Assembly: GCA_021776335.1 (NCBI GenBank)
Contig: JAJFGB010000009.1
Location: 1 to 64,000, forward strand
DNA: 64,000 nucleotides
Source: Hyphococcus sp.
GTDB taxonomy: Bacteria; Pseudomonadota; Alphaproteobacteria; Caulobacterales; Parvularculaceae
Direction: 5' to 3'
Shown here: positions 18,086 to 27,410 of the stretch, piece after piece
How the letters are laid out: every line of letters begins with the position of its first letter
How positions within the stretch are numbered: the first letter of the stretch is position 1
Program-made: the position numbers and the translations under genes
The notes under the pieces: generated by a model
Seen by the model: the letters and a program-made list of their open reading frames with translations, nothing else
Databases searched by the model: none
Told to the model about the DNA's origin: nothing

Positions 18086-18481
18086 CTACTGATTTACGGC
18101 TATTTTTTCGGCCGGCGATCGATTGAGGACTGCATCCTTAAGGCTTGCAGCCGCACCCATGATCTGGTCCGTCAGATGGGCCGGGACATCCAGTTCGTTA
18201 AGCGTTGCATTCAGATGTCCGGCGACGGCGGCGAAATGCGCGTCAGACAGGCCTTTGTCTTCCACCAGCGATTTGTGGGCGTTGCGCATATAGGTGTCAG
18301 CGCCAGCGGTGTCGCCTTTGAATATAGTGGTGAAAAAAGCTTTTTGCTTGCGGCTTTGGCCGCTCATATCAACGCTGTCAAAAAACGGCGTCAAAAGCGG
18401 ATCCGCAAGGACTTTTTTGTAAAAAATATCGACTGCTGCATTCACAGCGGCGTCTCCGCCAATTTCATCATAGATAGACAT
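18086..18481 (-). CDS. Truncated (2/2) hemoglobin, group I
   Basis: 131 residues. The opening MSIYDEIGGDAAVNAAVDIFY is the group I truncated globin start; YKKVLADPLLTPFF and MSGQSRKQKAFF follow, with the proximal His in MRNAHKSLV. These proteins bind O2 or NO and often detoxify NO. The ATG at 18481 has an excellent ribosome site (GGAGGA) upstream. The gene is alone on the minus strand between the helicase and the sensor kinase. Confidence 0.92.
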   Translation of the reverse strand: MSIYDEIGGDAAVNAAVDIFYKKVLADPLLTPFFDSVDMSGQSRKQKAFFTTIFKGDTAGADTYMRNAHKSLVEDKGLSDAHFAAVAGHLNATLNELDVPAHLTDQIMGAAASLKDAVLNRSPAEKIAVNQ

Positions 18482-18593
18482 AGGTATTCCTCCTATTGAC
18501 GGAAAACTTCCGGCACATTGGTTGGGGTGGTGTGATGAGACCTGAATGGTCCCGCTCGTTTGGCGCATTCTTGCGTCAGGTGCGTTGCGCCAG

Positions 18594-20426
18594 TTATCCC
18601 GGCGACGCGATTTCCGATAAAGTCGCCGCGCTGGTCCACGCGTTGAGCTTTGCCCATAGGTTTTCTTTGCCTACGGGTTTTGGAAGATAGTCGTTCATGC
18701 CGGACGCCAAACTCTTTTCGCGATGTTCTTCAAGAGTATGGGCCGTAACGCAGATGATCGGCGTGTGATTTAAGTGATGTTCTGTTTCATGTGCTCTGAT
18801 TGCCCTGGTGGCCTCATAGCCATCCATGTTCGGCATTGAAATATCCATCAGAACAACATCGAAACTGTCACGCTTGAACGCCTCGAATGCTTCCCGCCCA
18901 TCGACGGCGAAGGTTACGTTGTGACTTTGCGTGCTGAGCAAATGTTTCAATACAAGCCTGTTCACTTCATTATCTTCCGCCACCAAAATCCGAATGCCCA
19001 TTGTTGGTGTTTGGTTAGAGCCAGTTGGCGCGGCAGGGCGCAGGGGCGCCTCTGGCGCCGCGCTATCCGAGGCCACGAATTCATGCACCACATCGCGTGC
19101 CGGCAGCTCTGCATTTGATATGACCGGCAATTTCACCTGAAAGCTAAAGGTAGAACCTTTCCCTTCGACTGAGCGCACACTGATATCGCCGCCCATCGCG
19201 CGGGCCAGTAAGCGTGAAATCGCCAGGCCAGCGCCGGTCCCGTCATAGCGTCTGGTGGTGGATGATTCCGCCTGGGCGAACATATCGAATATGTGGTCGG
19301 CGCGATCATCTGGAATGCCGATCCCGGTGTCTTCAACATCGATCGTCAGGGCGAGGACTCGATCTTTGACCTTGCCGGAAATTTCGACGCTTACTGAGCC
19401 TGCAGCTGTAAATTTCAGCGCGTTATTTAAAAGATTGATGAGAATTTGACGAAGCGCGCTTTCATCTCCGCGAACGGTCTCCGGCAGCGTCTCATTAAGG
19501 GCAAGTTTAAAGTTGATGTTTCTTTGGCGCGCGAGCGGCTCGAACGACGCGTAAACTTGCTCAGCCAGCATATGCAAATCGAATGGTTTGGATTTGAGTT
19601 TTTCATCTCCAGTTTCGATCCTCGACAGGTCCAGAATATCATTGATGACGGCGAGCAACGACTGTCCGGAAGACGAGATTGTATCCGCAAAAACCTTTTG
19701 CTGTGCGGTCAATTGCGTGCTCTCGAGCATTTCTGTCATCCCGAGAATGCCATTCATAGGCGTGCGAATTTCGTGGCTCATATTCGCGAGGAACTCAGAT
19801 TTGGCGCGATTAGCGGTTTGGGCTTCGGCGCGCGCTTCGGTGAGTTTTATCGCGGCGCGTTCCATCTCTCTTTGGAAAATCGCAGCGCTGCCTGTTAGCA
19901 CCAGCAAGGTCATGCTCAGGCCTACGAAAAGCCATGATGACAGCGTTTCAGAAGACATGTCATGGACGCCCTGAGAAATGGACTGACTGTTGAGATGAAG
20001 GAGAAGGTATGCGGCAAAAACCAGGATTGCAGCACCAATCCCTTCCTTCCATCCCAAAAAAAGGGTCGCCATCATCGCCCATGGCAGCATGAATAACGTT
20101 GCGCGCGAATACATGCCGCCGGCGATAAGCGGCACAGCGACCATGGTTAAAAAAGTAAACCCGAGAAAAAAGAATGCAACGGCGCGAAGGTTATTAGTAA
20201 AGGCAAGCATGATGGGGCAGGCGAGGAGAACCAGGGGGGCCAGCACTGCGACTAATGTCTGGATAGGGTAGGCGGCGTAGGACGCCTCGAAATTACGCAA
20301 TCCGGAGGCAAAGCCCACCGCCGCCGCCACAAAGCACATGACCAGAAGACACCGCCTGCGCGCGGCGTCCAGATAATCCCCGTCAGTGACTGGCGGCCAG
20401 AAAAGGCGGGCTAGAGTGGCCTTCAT
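18594..20426 (-). CDS. Hybrid sensor histidine kinase / response regulator
   Basis: 610 residues. Residues about 25-180 contain five to six hydrophobic segments forming a membrane sensor region without a recognised ligand domain. A short coiled linker leads to the dimerisation domain with H218 in NMSHEIRTPMNG, then the ATPase domain (NLLNNALKFT near 331, VEDTGIGIP near 365, GTGAGLAISRLL near 397). A C-terminal receiver has phospho-acceptor D528 in VVLMDISMPNMDG. The protein can autophosphorylate and pass phosphate to its own receiver; the output partner is not nearby. The G2 box reads GTGAGLAI rather than the usual GTGLGL. Confidence 0.93.
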   Translation of the reverse strand: MKATLARLFWPPVTDGDYLDAARRRCLLVMCFVAAAVGFASGLRNFEASYAAYPIQTLVAVLAPLVLLACPIMLAFTNNLRAVAFFFLGFTFLTMVAVPLIAGGMYSRATLFMLPWAMMATLFLGWKEGIGAAILVFAAYLLLHLNSQSISQGVHDMSSETLSSWLFVGLSMTLLVLTGSAAIFQREMERAAIKLTEARAEAQTANRAKSEFLANMSHEIRTPMNGILGMTEMLESTQLTAQQKVFADTISSSGQSLLAVINDILDLSRIETGDEKLKSKPFDLHMLAEQVYASFEPLARQRNINFKLALNETLPETVRGDESALRQILINLLNNALKFTAAGSVSVEISGKVKDRVLALTIDVEDTGIGIPDDRADHIFDMFAQAESSTTRRYDGTGAGLAISRLLARAMGGDISVRSVEGKGSTFSFQVKLPVISNAELPARDVVHEFVASDSAAPEAPLRPAAPTGSNQTPTMGIRILVAEDNEVNRLVLKHLLSTQSHNVTFAVDGREAFEAFKRDSFDVVLMDISMPNMDGYEATRAIRAHETEHHLNHTPIICVTAHTLEEHREKSLASGMNDYLPKPVGKENLWAKLNAWTSAATLSEIASPG

Positions 20427-20547
20427 TGGGCGTTCCCACGGCTAAATTCCCCTTGTCCTTACTACGGGGATAGTCTTACTTATTATTTACTGAGGGCTCA
20501 CCGGAATGCGGGTTAACGGACGCTGCTACTGGGTCCCGTCACTCGGC

Positions 20548-20576
20548 TTGACGGCCTGTGGTGCGTCCGGTAAATG
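20548..20576 (+). promoter_or_regulatory. Candidate rpmB promoter
   Basis: TTGACG (20548-20553), 17-base spacer, TAAATG (20571-20576), about 75 bases before the rpmB start. The -35 is good and the -10 is weak. Confidence 0.35.
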
Positions 20577-20651
20577 ACGCCGCTTCGTTTCAGGATTTAA
20601 TGACGGGCGAGTGCTCTTCGATGGCGCGCCCCTAACTTTAAGGCTAAACCC

Positions 20652-20930
20652 ATGGCGCGCCGCTGTGAATTGACAGGCATCGGTCCAATGACCGGAAATA
20701 ATGTCTCCCATGCCAAAAATCGCACAAAAAGGCGGTTTTTACCGAATTTGTGCAATGTGACTTTGCATTCAGACAGGCTTGGCCAGGGCTTCAAATTCAA
20801 GGTTTCAGCCTCGACTTTGCGCACCGTCGACCACATTGGCGGTCTCGACGCCTTTCTGGCCAAAGCCGACGATGCCAAATTGTCGACGAATGCCTTGAAA
20901 GTGAAGCGCAAACTGGCCAAAGCTTCCTAA
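20652..20930 (+). CDS. rpmB: 50S ribosomal protein L28
   Basis: 92 residues with the L28 pattern: [29 protein letters not shown], then [17 protein letters not shown] component of the large ribosomal subunit. The ten bases ATGGCGCGCC at the start codon are repeated about 28 bases upstream, which could matter for initiation or autoregulation. No zinc Cys pairs are present, so this is the zinc-free form. Confidence 0.97.
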   Translation: MARRCELTGIGPMTGNNVSHAKNRTKRRFLPNLCNVTLHSDRLGQGFKFKVSASTLRTVDHIGGLDAFLAKADDAKLSTNALKVKRKLAKAS

Positions 20931-20970
20931 AAGGGCCTTAAGCGCTCTCCGGCCTTTGAGGACGGAAATT

Positions 20971-21672
20971 ATGGAAGCCTCGGCAGCGGTCGAAAAACGG
21001 CATTCTAAAGAAACAGCGCTTCAGCGCTTTGTTCGTCAGTCGGTGGATCTCTCCACCACGTTCAGCCGTTTGTCGTTGTTGGCGGTGATTTTGACGCCAC
21101 TCCTGCTCGCCTCGTTTTTGACCGTAGATATTCCAACGCGCACTTTTGATGTGCTCTTTGGGGAGACCCTCGCTGCGCGCCCGTCCAATTGGCTCTCTGC
21201 TGGGGGGCTCTTTGTGAGCGCGGCATTGCTTTTGGTTATTCTGTTCGCCCGTAAATATGGAGGCGATGAAGCGTCAAGTGCGGTGACCGCTTCCTGGGGC
21301 TTGGCGGCGATCGCTGTTTTTGCGGAGCTTTCCTATTTGGCGCCCGCGCTGGAAGGTGATGATATGCCGGGCACGCGATTTACGATTGTCTTTGTCGCCA
21401 GCGCCATGGCGGCGCAATATATCGCGGCAAATGTTTATGATGTGGCCCGCGGTGGCGATAGCTGGTGGCGAGCGCCGCTTTACGCCGCGCTTAGCGGCTA
21501 TATTGTTTATGTCTTGATCTACTTTCCAGGGGTTTATTTCGGTACGGGCGCGCCATGGCTCAACTGGATGGTGGGTGACTTCGCGATTAAAGCAATGCTC
21601 GCCTTCGCTTTTTTGCCGATCTATGGATTTCTGCGCAAATCCCTGAAACCCCAGAGCGGATATGGCGGCTGA
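20971..21672 (+). CDS. VUT-family membrane transporter (queuosine-precursor type, YhhQ-like)
   Basis: 233 residues with about six membrane segments (around residues 35-55, 75-92, 108-128, 138-155, 175-195, 205-225). The end (YIVYVLIYFPGVYFG..., WLNWMVGDFAIKAMLAFAF, LPIYGFLRK) resembles VUT_1 (PF02592) proteins, of which YhhQ imports queuosine precursors. The family resemblance is clear in the C-terminal half and weaker in the first. The ATG at 20971 follows GAGGA. It lies 40 bases after rpmB and may be co-transcribed. Confidence 0.6.
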   Translation: MEASAAVEKRHSKETALQRFVRQSVDLSTTFSRLSLLAVILTPLLLASFLTVDIPTRTFDVLFGETLAARPSNWLSAGGLFVSAALLLVILFARKYGGDEASSAVTASWGLAAIAVFAELSYLAPALEGDDMPGTRFTIVFVASAMAAQYIAANVYDVARGGDSWWRAPLYAALSGYIVYVLIYFPGVYFGTGAPWLNWMVGDFAIKAMLAFAFLPIYGFLRKSLKPQSGYGG

Positions 21673-21717
21673 CAGATCGTCATGGCGTCCGGCAATAATT
21701 TAGCCGCCGCGAGCGAC

Positions 21718-22719
21718 TTATGTGTTTAGCGCCATTGCGGCCTCTGCTGCAAAATAGGTGATCACGCCATTGGCGCCGGCGCGCTTAAACGCCGTCAAAC
21801 TTTCCAGCATCGCCATTTCGCCATTGAGCCAGCCATTCTCTGAGGCGGCTTTGATCATGGCGTATTCGCCGGAGACCTGAAATACGAATGTCGGCGCCCC
21901 AAACGCATCCTTCACCTGTCGTACAATATCGAGATATGGAAGACCCGGTTTGACCATTACGCTGTCGGCGCCTTCAGCGAGGTCGAGCGCCACTTCGCGC
22001 AATGCTTCATCACTATTCGCCGGGTTCATCTGATAGGTGCGCTTGTCGCCCTTCAGGACGCCCGATGAGCCGATTGCCTCGCGATAGGGCCCATAAAAGG
22101 CTGATGCATATTTTGCCGCATAGGCCATGATCTGGATGTTTTGAAATCCTTCACTGTCGAGCCCCGCTCGGATCGCGCCAACGCGACCATCCATCATGTC
22201 CGATGGCGCAATGATATCAAATCCTGCACGCGCCTGGACAATCGATTGCTGTACAAGAATATCGACTGTCTCGTCATTGATGATTTCGTTATTGCGCAAC
22301 AGCCCGTCATGTCCGTGGTCTGTATAGGGGTCGAGGGCGACATCAGCCATCAAGCCGACCTCTGGCGCGGCGTCTTTAATCGCACGCGCCGCTCGGCACA
22401 TTAGATTGTCAGGGTTTAGGGCCTCTTCGCCGTTGGGGGTGCGATTTTCGGTGTCCGTATACGGAAAGAGGGCCAAAGCTGGAATCCCCAGATCCCGAGC
22501 CTGCTTTGCGGCTTTGACTGCCTCATCCGGCGACAGCCGATATACGCCCGGCATTGCTGCAATGGGCTCACGCAGCCCTTTGCCCTCCTTCAGTACGATT
22601 GCCCAGATGAAATCATCGGGTGAGATGTTGGTTTCAGCAAACAACCGGCGAGACCAGCCAGATTGGCGAGGTCGTCTCAGTCTTAATGCCGGAAAGCCGG
22701 CTTGAGGGGTTTTGTTCAT
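21718..22719 (-). CDS. hemB: Porphobilinogen synthase (delta-aminolevulinate dehydratase)
   Basis: 333 residues, full length. Catalytic lysines are K203 (MAYAAKYASAFYGPYR) and K257 (VMVKPGLPYLD). The metal region reads DVALDPYTDHGHDG, the form without the Cys triad of zinc enzymes, so a magnesium-type enzyme is expected, as in many alphaproteobacteria. It joins two 5-aminolevulinate molecules into porphobilinogen, the second step of tetrapyrrole synthesis. It is divergent from the LdtR-like regulator; hemA follows that gene, forming a small heme cluster. Confidence 0.97.
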   Translation of the reverse strand: MNKTPQAGFPALRLRRPRQSGWSRRLFAETNISPDDFIWAIVLKEGKGLREPIAAMPGVYRLSPDEAVKAAKQARDLGIPALALFPYTDTENRTPNGEEALNPDNLMCRAARAIKDAAPEVGLMADVALDPYTDHGHDGLLRNNEIINDETVDILVQQSIVQARAGFDIIAPSDMMDGRVGAIRAGLDSEGFQNIQIMAYAAKYASAFYGPYREAIGSSGVLKGDKRTYQMNPANSDEALREVALDLAEGADSVMVKPGLPYLDIVRQVKDAFGAPTFVFQVSGEYAMIKAASENGWLNGEMAMLESLTAFKRAGANGVITYFAAEAAMALNT

Positions 22720-22771
22720 ATTCTGTTATCATATTTGGCGCTGTGTCTGACCCTATTACTGCACCTCTTAG

Positions 22772-22787
22772 AATTTGATTTCAAATT
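22772..22787. promoter_or_regulatory. Inverted repeat of MarR-operator type between hemB and ldtR
   Basis: AATTTGA - TT - TCAAATT: seven-base perfect arms, two-base centre, with the TTGA...TCAA core common in MarR-family sites. It lies in the 143-base divergent gap, 53 bases from the hemB start and 76 from the regulator start. Confidence 0.45.
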
Positions 22788-22862
22788 GAACATTCGAGCT
22801 TAACTGCGCTTTTAGACCTGTATGTATAGATTGAGGCCATCGATATTAGTGTGAGTTTAATC

Positions 22863-23393
22863 ATGGCGGTCAACGGGGCAATGCAAACAGAAGTCATCGG
22901 ACAGGCGGAAAATGCCGTCAGCACAGATCCGGATGCGCTCGAATCCGGATATTTACAGCTTCTCCATCTTGTGGAACGGCTTCATCGTCAGCTTCTTGAT
23001 GTTATCAAGGATGAGCTGGAACGGTTGGGGCAGACGGATATCAATTCGGTTCAGGCGCTGTTGCTATATAATATTGGCGACGCAGAATTGACGCCGGGTG
23101 AATTGCGCTCTCGTGGCCATTATCTTGGTTCCAATGTGTCCTACAATCTCAAGCAACTGGTCGAAAAAGGCTATATTCGCGACGAGCGTTCAAACACTGA
23201 TCGTCGATCGAAGCGCGTTTCCCTGACCCAGGAGGGCCTCGACATTCGCGCTAGCCTCGAAAGCTTGTTTCAACGTCAGTTAGCCTCCGTTGAGCAGGTT
23301 GGCGGCGTCAACCAGCAACTGATCGAAGACACCAACAAAGCGTTGCAGCGCCTGGAACGTTTTTGGGCGGACCAGGTTCGGTTCCGCCTCTAA
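22863..23393 (+). CDS. ldtR: MarR-family winged-helix regulator, LdtR-like
   Basis: 176 residues from the ATG at 22863 (a GTG at 22851 is also possible). The winged helix spans residues about 55-130: INSVQALLLYNIGDAELTPGEL, then GSNVSYNLKQLVEKGYI, then the wing RSNTDRRSKRVSLTQEG. The overall pattern, including VERLHRQLLDVIKDEL, matches LdtR of Liberibacter and rhizobia, which activates an L,D-transpeptidase gene. No L,D-transpeptidase gene is in this window; the neighbours are heme genes. The divergent gap to hemB holds a MarR-like inverted repeat, so self-control or hemB control is plausible. Confidence 0.75.
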   Translation: MAVNGAMQTEVIGQAENAVSTDPDALESGYLQLLHLVERLHRQLLDVIKDELERLGQTDINSVQALLLYNIGDAELTPGELRSRGHYLGSNVSYNLKQLVEKGYIRDERSNTDRRSKRVSLTQEGLDIRASLESLFQRQLASVEQVGGVNQQLIEDTNKALQRLERFWADQVRFRL

Positions 23394-23475
23394 TATCAAG
23401 AATTATTTTTGAGAATTATTCTTACCTGGAGGCGACTCCAGAGCGTAGAATGATATTCGTCTCATGCGGCCATCG

Positions 23476-23493
23476 GTCCAGCTTAAGCTGGAC
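23476..23493. promoter_or_regulatory. Perfect 18-bp palindrome upstream of hemA
   Basis: GTCCAGCTTAAGCTGGAC equals its own reverse complement. It lies 83 bases before the hemA start. There is no T-run, so a protein-binding site is more likely than a terminator. Confidence 0.5.
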
Positions 23494-23575
23494 GAAAAAC
23501 GCTGGCCATTGATCGGGCTGTTGCTTATTTTCGAATGAAGCAAATGGCGGGCAGGAATTGTGCCCAAAGAGCCCG

Positions 23576-24790
23576 ATGATTGACTACAATAATGCATTTG
23601 AGACAGCCGTAACTGCCGTCCGCCGCGAAGGTCGCTACCGCGTTTTTACCGATATCGAGCGCATTCGGGGGCAATTCCCGTCTGCGATCTATTATGGCGA
23701 TGACGCGCCCCGGGAAATCACCGTTTGGTGCTCCAATGACTATCTTGGAATGGGCCAGCATCCGGCTGTCGTAAAGGCGATGCAGGATGCGGCTGGTCGC
23801 GTTGGCGCTGGCGCTGGCGGCACTCGAAATATTGCCGGGACAACCCATTTCCACGTTTTGTTGGAGCGTGCGCTTGCCGACCTTCACGGCAAAGAAGCGG
23901 CGCTATTGTTCACGTCCGGTTATGTTTCCAACGAAGCGACGCTGTCGACTATTGCGCGCATTCTTCCGGACTGCGTGATCATCTCGGATGAGTTGAATCA
24001 CGCATCGATGATAGAAGGCATTCGCAGCGGGCGGTCGATCAAACGCATCTGGCGGCACAACGACCTTGAGCATCTTGAAGAAATGCTGTCGGAGATTCCG
24101 CTCGATCGGCCGAAAGTCATCGCTTTTGAGTCCGTTTACTCAATGGATGGCGATATAGCGCCGCTCAGAGAGATTTGTGATCTGGCGGAAAAATACCACG
24201 CATTTACCTATCTTGATGAAGTGCATGCGGTTGGCCTTTATGGCGCACGGGGCGGCGGCGTTGCCGAACGCGACGAGGTAAGTGATCGCATCGATATTAT
24301 TGAAGGTACGCTTGGAAAAGCAATTGGCGTTATGGGGGGGTATATTGCCGCCAGCGCGGCAATCGTTGATGCAATCCGCTCTTACGCATCCGGTTTTATT
24401 TTTACAACGGCGCTTTCACCAGTGCTGGTCGCAGGCGCGCTTGCCAGTGTTGAAACGCTGAAGCAATCAAATCATCTACGTGAACGTCATCAGGAACGCG
24501 CCGCTCGCCTGAAACAAATCCTGAGGGAAGCCGGGCTGCCTGTCATGGATTCCGTGAGCCATATCGTGCCGATTAAAGTGGGCGATCCTGTGCTTTGTAA
24601 AAAAGTTACCGATTATCTGCTTGAACGACACAATGTTTATGTGCAGCCGATTAATTATCCCACAGTTCCAAAGGGCGCCGAGCGCCTGCGTTTGACACCA
24701 ACACCGCTGCACACAGATGATCACATGGCGGCGCTGTTGGATGCGTTGGACGACGTTTGGACGGTGTTGAAGCTGCAACGGGCGGCATGA
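23576..24790 (+). CDS. hemA: 5-aminolevulinate synthase
   Basis: 404 residues. PLP-dependent alpha-oxoamine synthase with the catalytic lysine K248 in [15 protein letters not shown], the same number as in Rhodobacter. Other motifs: [41 protein letters not shown]. It condenses glycine with succinyl-CoA to give 5-aminolevulinate, the alphaproteobacterial entry to heme. Start [12 protein letters not shown] is the family norm; the ATG at 23576 is preceded by AAAGAG. HemB is encoded nearby on the other strand. The 180-base leader carries a perfect palindrome and a direct repeat. Confidence 0.97.
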   Translation: MIDYNNAFETAVTAVRREGRYRVFTDIERIRGQFPSAIYYGDDAPREITVWCSNDYLGMGQHPAVVKAMQDAAGRVGAGAGGTRNIAGTTHFHVLLERALADLHGKEAALLFTSGYVSNEATLSTIARILPDCVIISDELNHASMIEGIRSGRSIKRIWRHNDLEHLEEMLSEIPLDRPKVIAFESVYSMDGDIAPLREICDLAEKYHAFTYLDEVHAVGLYGARGGGVAERDEVSDRIDIIEGTLGKAIGVMGGYIAASAAIVDAIRSYASGFIFTTALSPVLVAGALASVETLKQSNHLRERHQERAARLKQILREAGLPVMDSVSHIVPIKVGDPVLCKKVTDYLLERHNVYVQPINYPTVPKGAERLRLTPTPLHTDDHMAALLDALDDVWTVLKLQRAA

Positions 24791-25112
24791 AAAAACGTTG
24801 GTCGCGTCGCTCAACGCATCGATTTTTTGTGACTTAATGTCAAATTTCTTAAATTGCCGCCGCCACCAAATGCGCTGACTGCTGATGGGCAAGGCTGGAA
24901 ATTGACGGATCGTCTATCTCGACTCCGGCGCTTGCGCCTCGAGCGACGACACGGCGCATCAACCAAAAGCTCCAGATTTCTGCCAGACCCTGATATTATG
25001 AACCCGCATTGCCGCGTGCCGCAGCGGCGCGTATATGTCGGCCGGGAATCGCCGTTTTGACTTGAATTTAGGCCATAGGCGCGCTGTCGCGCCACAAACA
25101 GGAGTAATCTTC
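24791..25112. other. Gene-free stretch before glyA (about 320 bases)
   Basis: No gene is supported. A GGAG ribosome site serves glyA at the right end. TTGACT at about 25056 could be a -35, but no fitting -10 was found. I could not fold a recognisable riboswitch by eye. Confidence 0.4.
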
Positions 25113-26408
25113 ATGAGCGCCAGCGCGGGTTACGTTAGTCCACAAGGTTTTTTTAGCGAGGGTCTGGCTTCTCGTGATCCGGATGTTTTTGCTGGCATCG
25201 GTCGTGAGTTCGGGCGGCAACAGCAACAAATTGAGCTTATTGCGTCAGAAAATATCGTTTCTCGCGCAGTCCTGGACGCGCAAGGATCCGTGCTCACGAA
25301 CAAATATGCCGAAGGCTACCCAGGCCGCCGATATTATGGTGGGTGTGAGTTTGTCGACCAAGTAGAAGAACTCGCGATCACGAGGGCCAAAAAACTTTTC
25401 AATTGCGATGAAGCAATCGTTCAGCCCCATTCCGGAAGTCAGGCAAATCAGTCGGTGTTTATGGCGACAATGAAGCCCGGCGATACTTTTCTGGGCATGG
25501 ACCTCGCATCGGGTGGGCATTTAACCCATGGGGGTAAAGCCAATCAGTCCGGCAAGTGGTTCAACGCTGTTCATTATGGTGTGCATGACGACGATCATCT
25601 GATTGATTATGACGCGGTTGCTCGTCTTGCGGATGAGCATCGTCCAAAAATTATCATCGCCGGCGGCAGCGCCTATTCGCGTATTATTGATTTCAAAAAG
25701 TTTCGCGAAGTCGCTGATAGTGTCGGGGCCATTTTAATGGTTGATATGGCGCATTTCGCCGGGCTCGTTGCGAGTGGGCATTATCCAAATCCGCTTGACC
25801 ACGCTCATGTCGCGACGTCGACAACCCACAAGACATTACGTGGCCCTCGCGGCGGACTTGTCGTGACGAATGACCCAGATTTGGCCAAGAAAATCCGCTC
25901 GGCGCTGTTTCCCGGTCTTCAGGGCGGTCCACTGATGCATACGGTAGCCGCCAAAGCCGTGGCATTTGGTGAAGCGCTGCAGCCGGAATTCAAATCCTAT
26001 GGCCGTTCCGTAATCGACAATGCGCAGGCCATGGCGGCGGCCCTCGTTGAGGGTGGCTATGCGGTGATTTCCGGTGGAACGGATACGCATCTGGCGCTGA
26101 TCGATTTGCGTCCAAAAGGCGTCAAGGGCAATGCTGCCGAACACAGCCTCGAGCGCGCCGGCATAACGTGCAACAAAAACGGCATTCCCTCCGATCCAGA
26201 AAAATTCACGGTGACTTCCGGTATTCGGATTGGTTCTCCGGCTGGCACGACACGCGGTTTTGGTGTCGCAGAGTTTCGTGAGATCGGATCCATGATGGCT
26301 GAAGTGCTTGACGGTCTTGCCGCCGGCGGCGCCTCGAACGAAACAGCTGAAAAAGCTGTGGCGGAGCGGGTATTGGCGCTAACCAGTCGGTTTCCGATTT
26401 ACGCCTGA
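25113..26408 (+). CDS. glyA: Serine hydroxymethyltransferase
   Basis: 431 residues. The PLP-binding lysine is K240 in [14 protein letters not shown]. Other conserved parts are [39 protein letters not shown] and DMAHFAGL. It interconverts serine and glycine with tetrahydrofolate and supplies one-carbon units for purines (purH lies in the same window). The ATG follows AGGAG at good spacing. It heads the run glyA-nrdR-nusB-thiL on the plus strand. Confidence 0.98.
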   Translation: MSASAGYVSPQGFFSEGLASRDPDVFAGIGREFGRQQQQIELIASENIVSRAVLDAQGSVLTNKYAEGYPGRRYYGGCEFVDQVEELAITRAKKLFNCDEAIVQPHSGSQANQSVFMATMKPGDTFLGMDLASGGHLTHGGKANQSGKWFNAVHYGVHDDDHLIDYDAVARLADEHRPKIIIAGGSAYSRIIDFKKFREVADSVGAILMVDMAHFAGLVASGHYPNPLDHAHVATSTTHKTLRGPRGGLVVTNDPDLAKKIRSALFPGLQGGPLMHTVAAKAVAFGEALQPEFKSYGRSVIDNAQAMAAALVEGGYAVISGGTDTHLALIDLRPKGVKGNAAEHSLERAGITCNKNGIPSDPEKFTVTSGIRIGSPAGTTRGFGVAEFREIGSMMAEVLDGLAAGGASNETAEKAVAERVLALTSRFPIYA

Positions 26409-26437
26409 TGATTTTGGGCAAGAACGAGGGATAAGAC

Positions 26438-26899
26438 ATGCGGTGTCCTTTCTGTGGCGGTGAAGACACTCAAGTGAAGGACTCGCGTCCCGCTGAAGAC
26501 AATTCGTCTGTGCGTCGCCGCCGGGAATGTTCTGCATGTGGCGGCCGGTTTACGACTTTTGAGCGCGTACAGCTGCGTGAGCTCATTGTGATCAAAAGCA
26601 CCGGTAAAAAGGCCCCATTTGATCGCGACAAGATGATGCGATCGATTAACACCGCGATGCGCAAGCGTAATGTTGAACCTGAACGGGTTGAGCAGATGGC
26701 GTCTGGAATCGTGCGCCGGCTTGAGGCGACGGGCGAGAGCGAAATTGAATCCAAAAAGATTGGCGAGCTCGTCATGGAGGGCCTCGCTCATCTCGATGCC
26801 GTTGCTTATGTTCGCTACGCGTCGGTGTATATGGACTTTCGTGAAGCGAAGGACTTTGAACAATTTCTTGGTGGGCTGGACGGCGGCGAGCGTGAATGA
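26438..26899 (+). CDS. nrdR: Transcriptional repressor NrdR
   Basis: 153 residues, the normal size. A zinc ribbon (C3-x2-C6, C31-x2-C34) is followed by the ATP-cone domain ([27 protein letters not shown]). NrdR senses ATP/dATP and represses ribonucleotide reductase genes by binding NrdR boxes. It follows glyA after 29 bases and overlaps or abuts nusB, so it is in the same operon. Confidence 0.97.
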   Translation: MRCPFCGGEDTQVKDSRPAEDNSSVRRRRECSACGGRFTTFERVQLRELIVIKSTGKKAPFDRDKMMRSINTAMRKRNVEPERVEQMASGIVRRLEATGESEIESKKIGELVMEGLAHLDAVAYVRYASVYMDFREAKDFEQFLGGLDGGERE

Positions 26900-26909
26900 C
26901 GCTCCGGGC

Positions 26910-27395
26910 ATGGAGCCCGCCAAAGGCGGGCGGGGCGGCGAGGGCGCGCCTGCGCGATCTGCGGCGCGTTTGGCCGCTGTACAGGCGCTCTATCAAATGG
27001 AAGCCTCGGGCCAGGGCGTTGACGCGACGATCAGGGAATTCGAGGACTATCGGCTCGGCGGCAATATTGACGGCGCGCAAATGCATGATGCAGACGCGAA
27101 ATTCTTTGCCGATATCTTGCGCGGCGCCATAGAGACCCAAAACCGGCTTGATCCCTATCTTGAGCGCCAGCTTGCGCAGGGTTGGAAGCTCGCGCGCCTT
27201 GATGCAACTGCGCGCGCGCTATTGCGCGCGGGCCTTTATGAAATGATCCGCCGTCCAGACGTTCCCTATAAAGTCGTGATTAACGAATATCTCGATATTG
27301 CCAATGCGTTTTTTGATGGCGACGAACCGGGATTTATTAACGCCGTTCTCGATGCAGCAGCGCATGAGGCGCGTAACGATGAATTGAAAGTCTGA
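26910..27395 (+). CDS. nusB: Transcription antitermination factor NusB
   Basis: 161 residues from the ATG at 26910; a GTG at 26892 would overlap nrdR by 8 bases and is possible. The NusB fold shows in SAARLAAVQALYQME, FFADILRGAI, LDPYLERQL, LDATARALLRAGLYEM, VPYKVVINEYLDIANAFF and GFINAVLDA. It binds boxA RNA with NusE to allow rRNA antitermination. Linked to thiL by a 15-base gap. Confidence 0.95.
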   Translation: MEPAKGGRGGEGAPARSAARLAAVQALYQMEASGQGVDATIREFEDYRLGGNIDGAQMHDADAKFFADILRGAIETQNRLDPYLERQLAQGWKLARLDATARALLRAGLYEMIRRPDVPYKVVINEYLDIANAFFDGDEPGFINAVLDAAAHEARNDELKV

Positions 27396-27410
27396 AGGCG
27401 ACAGGCGCCG

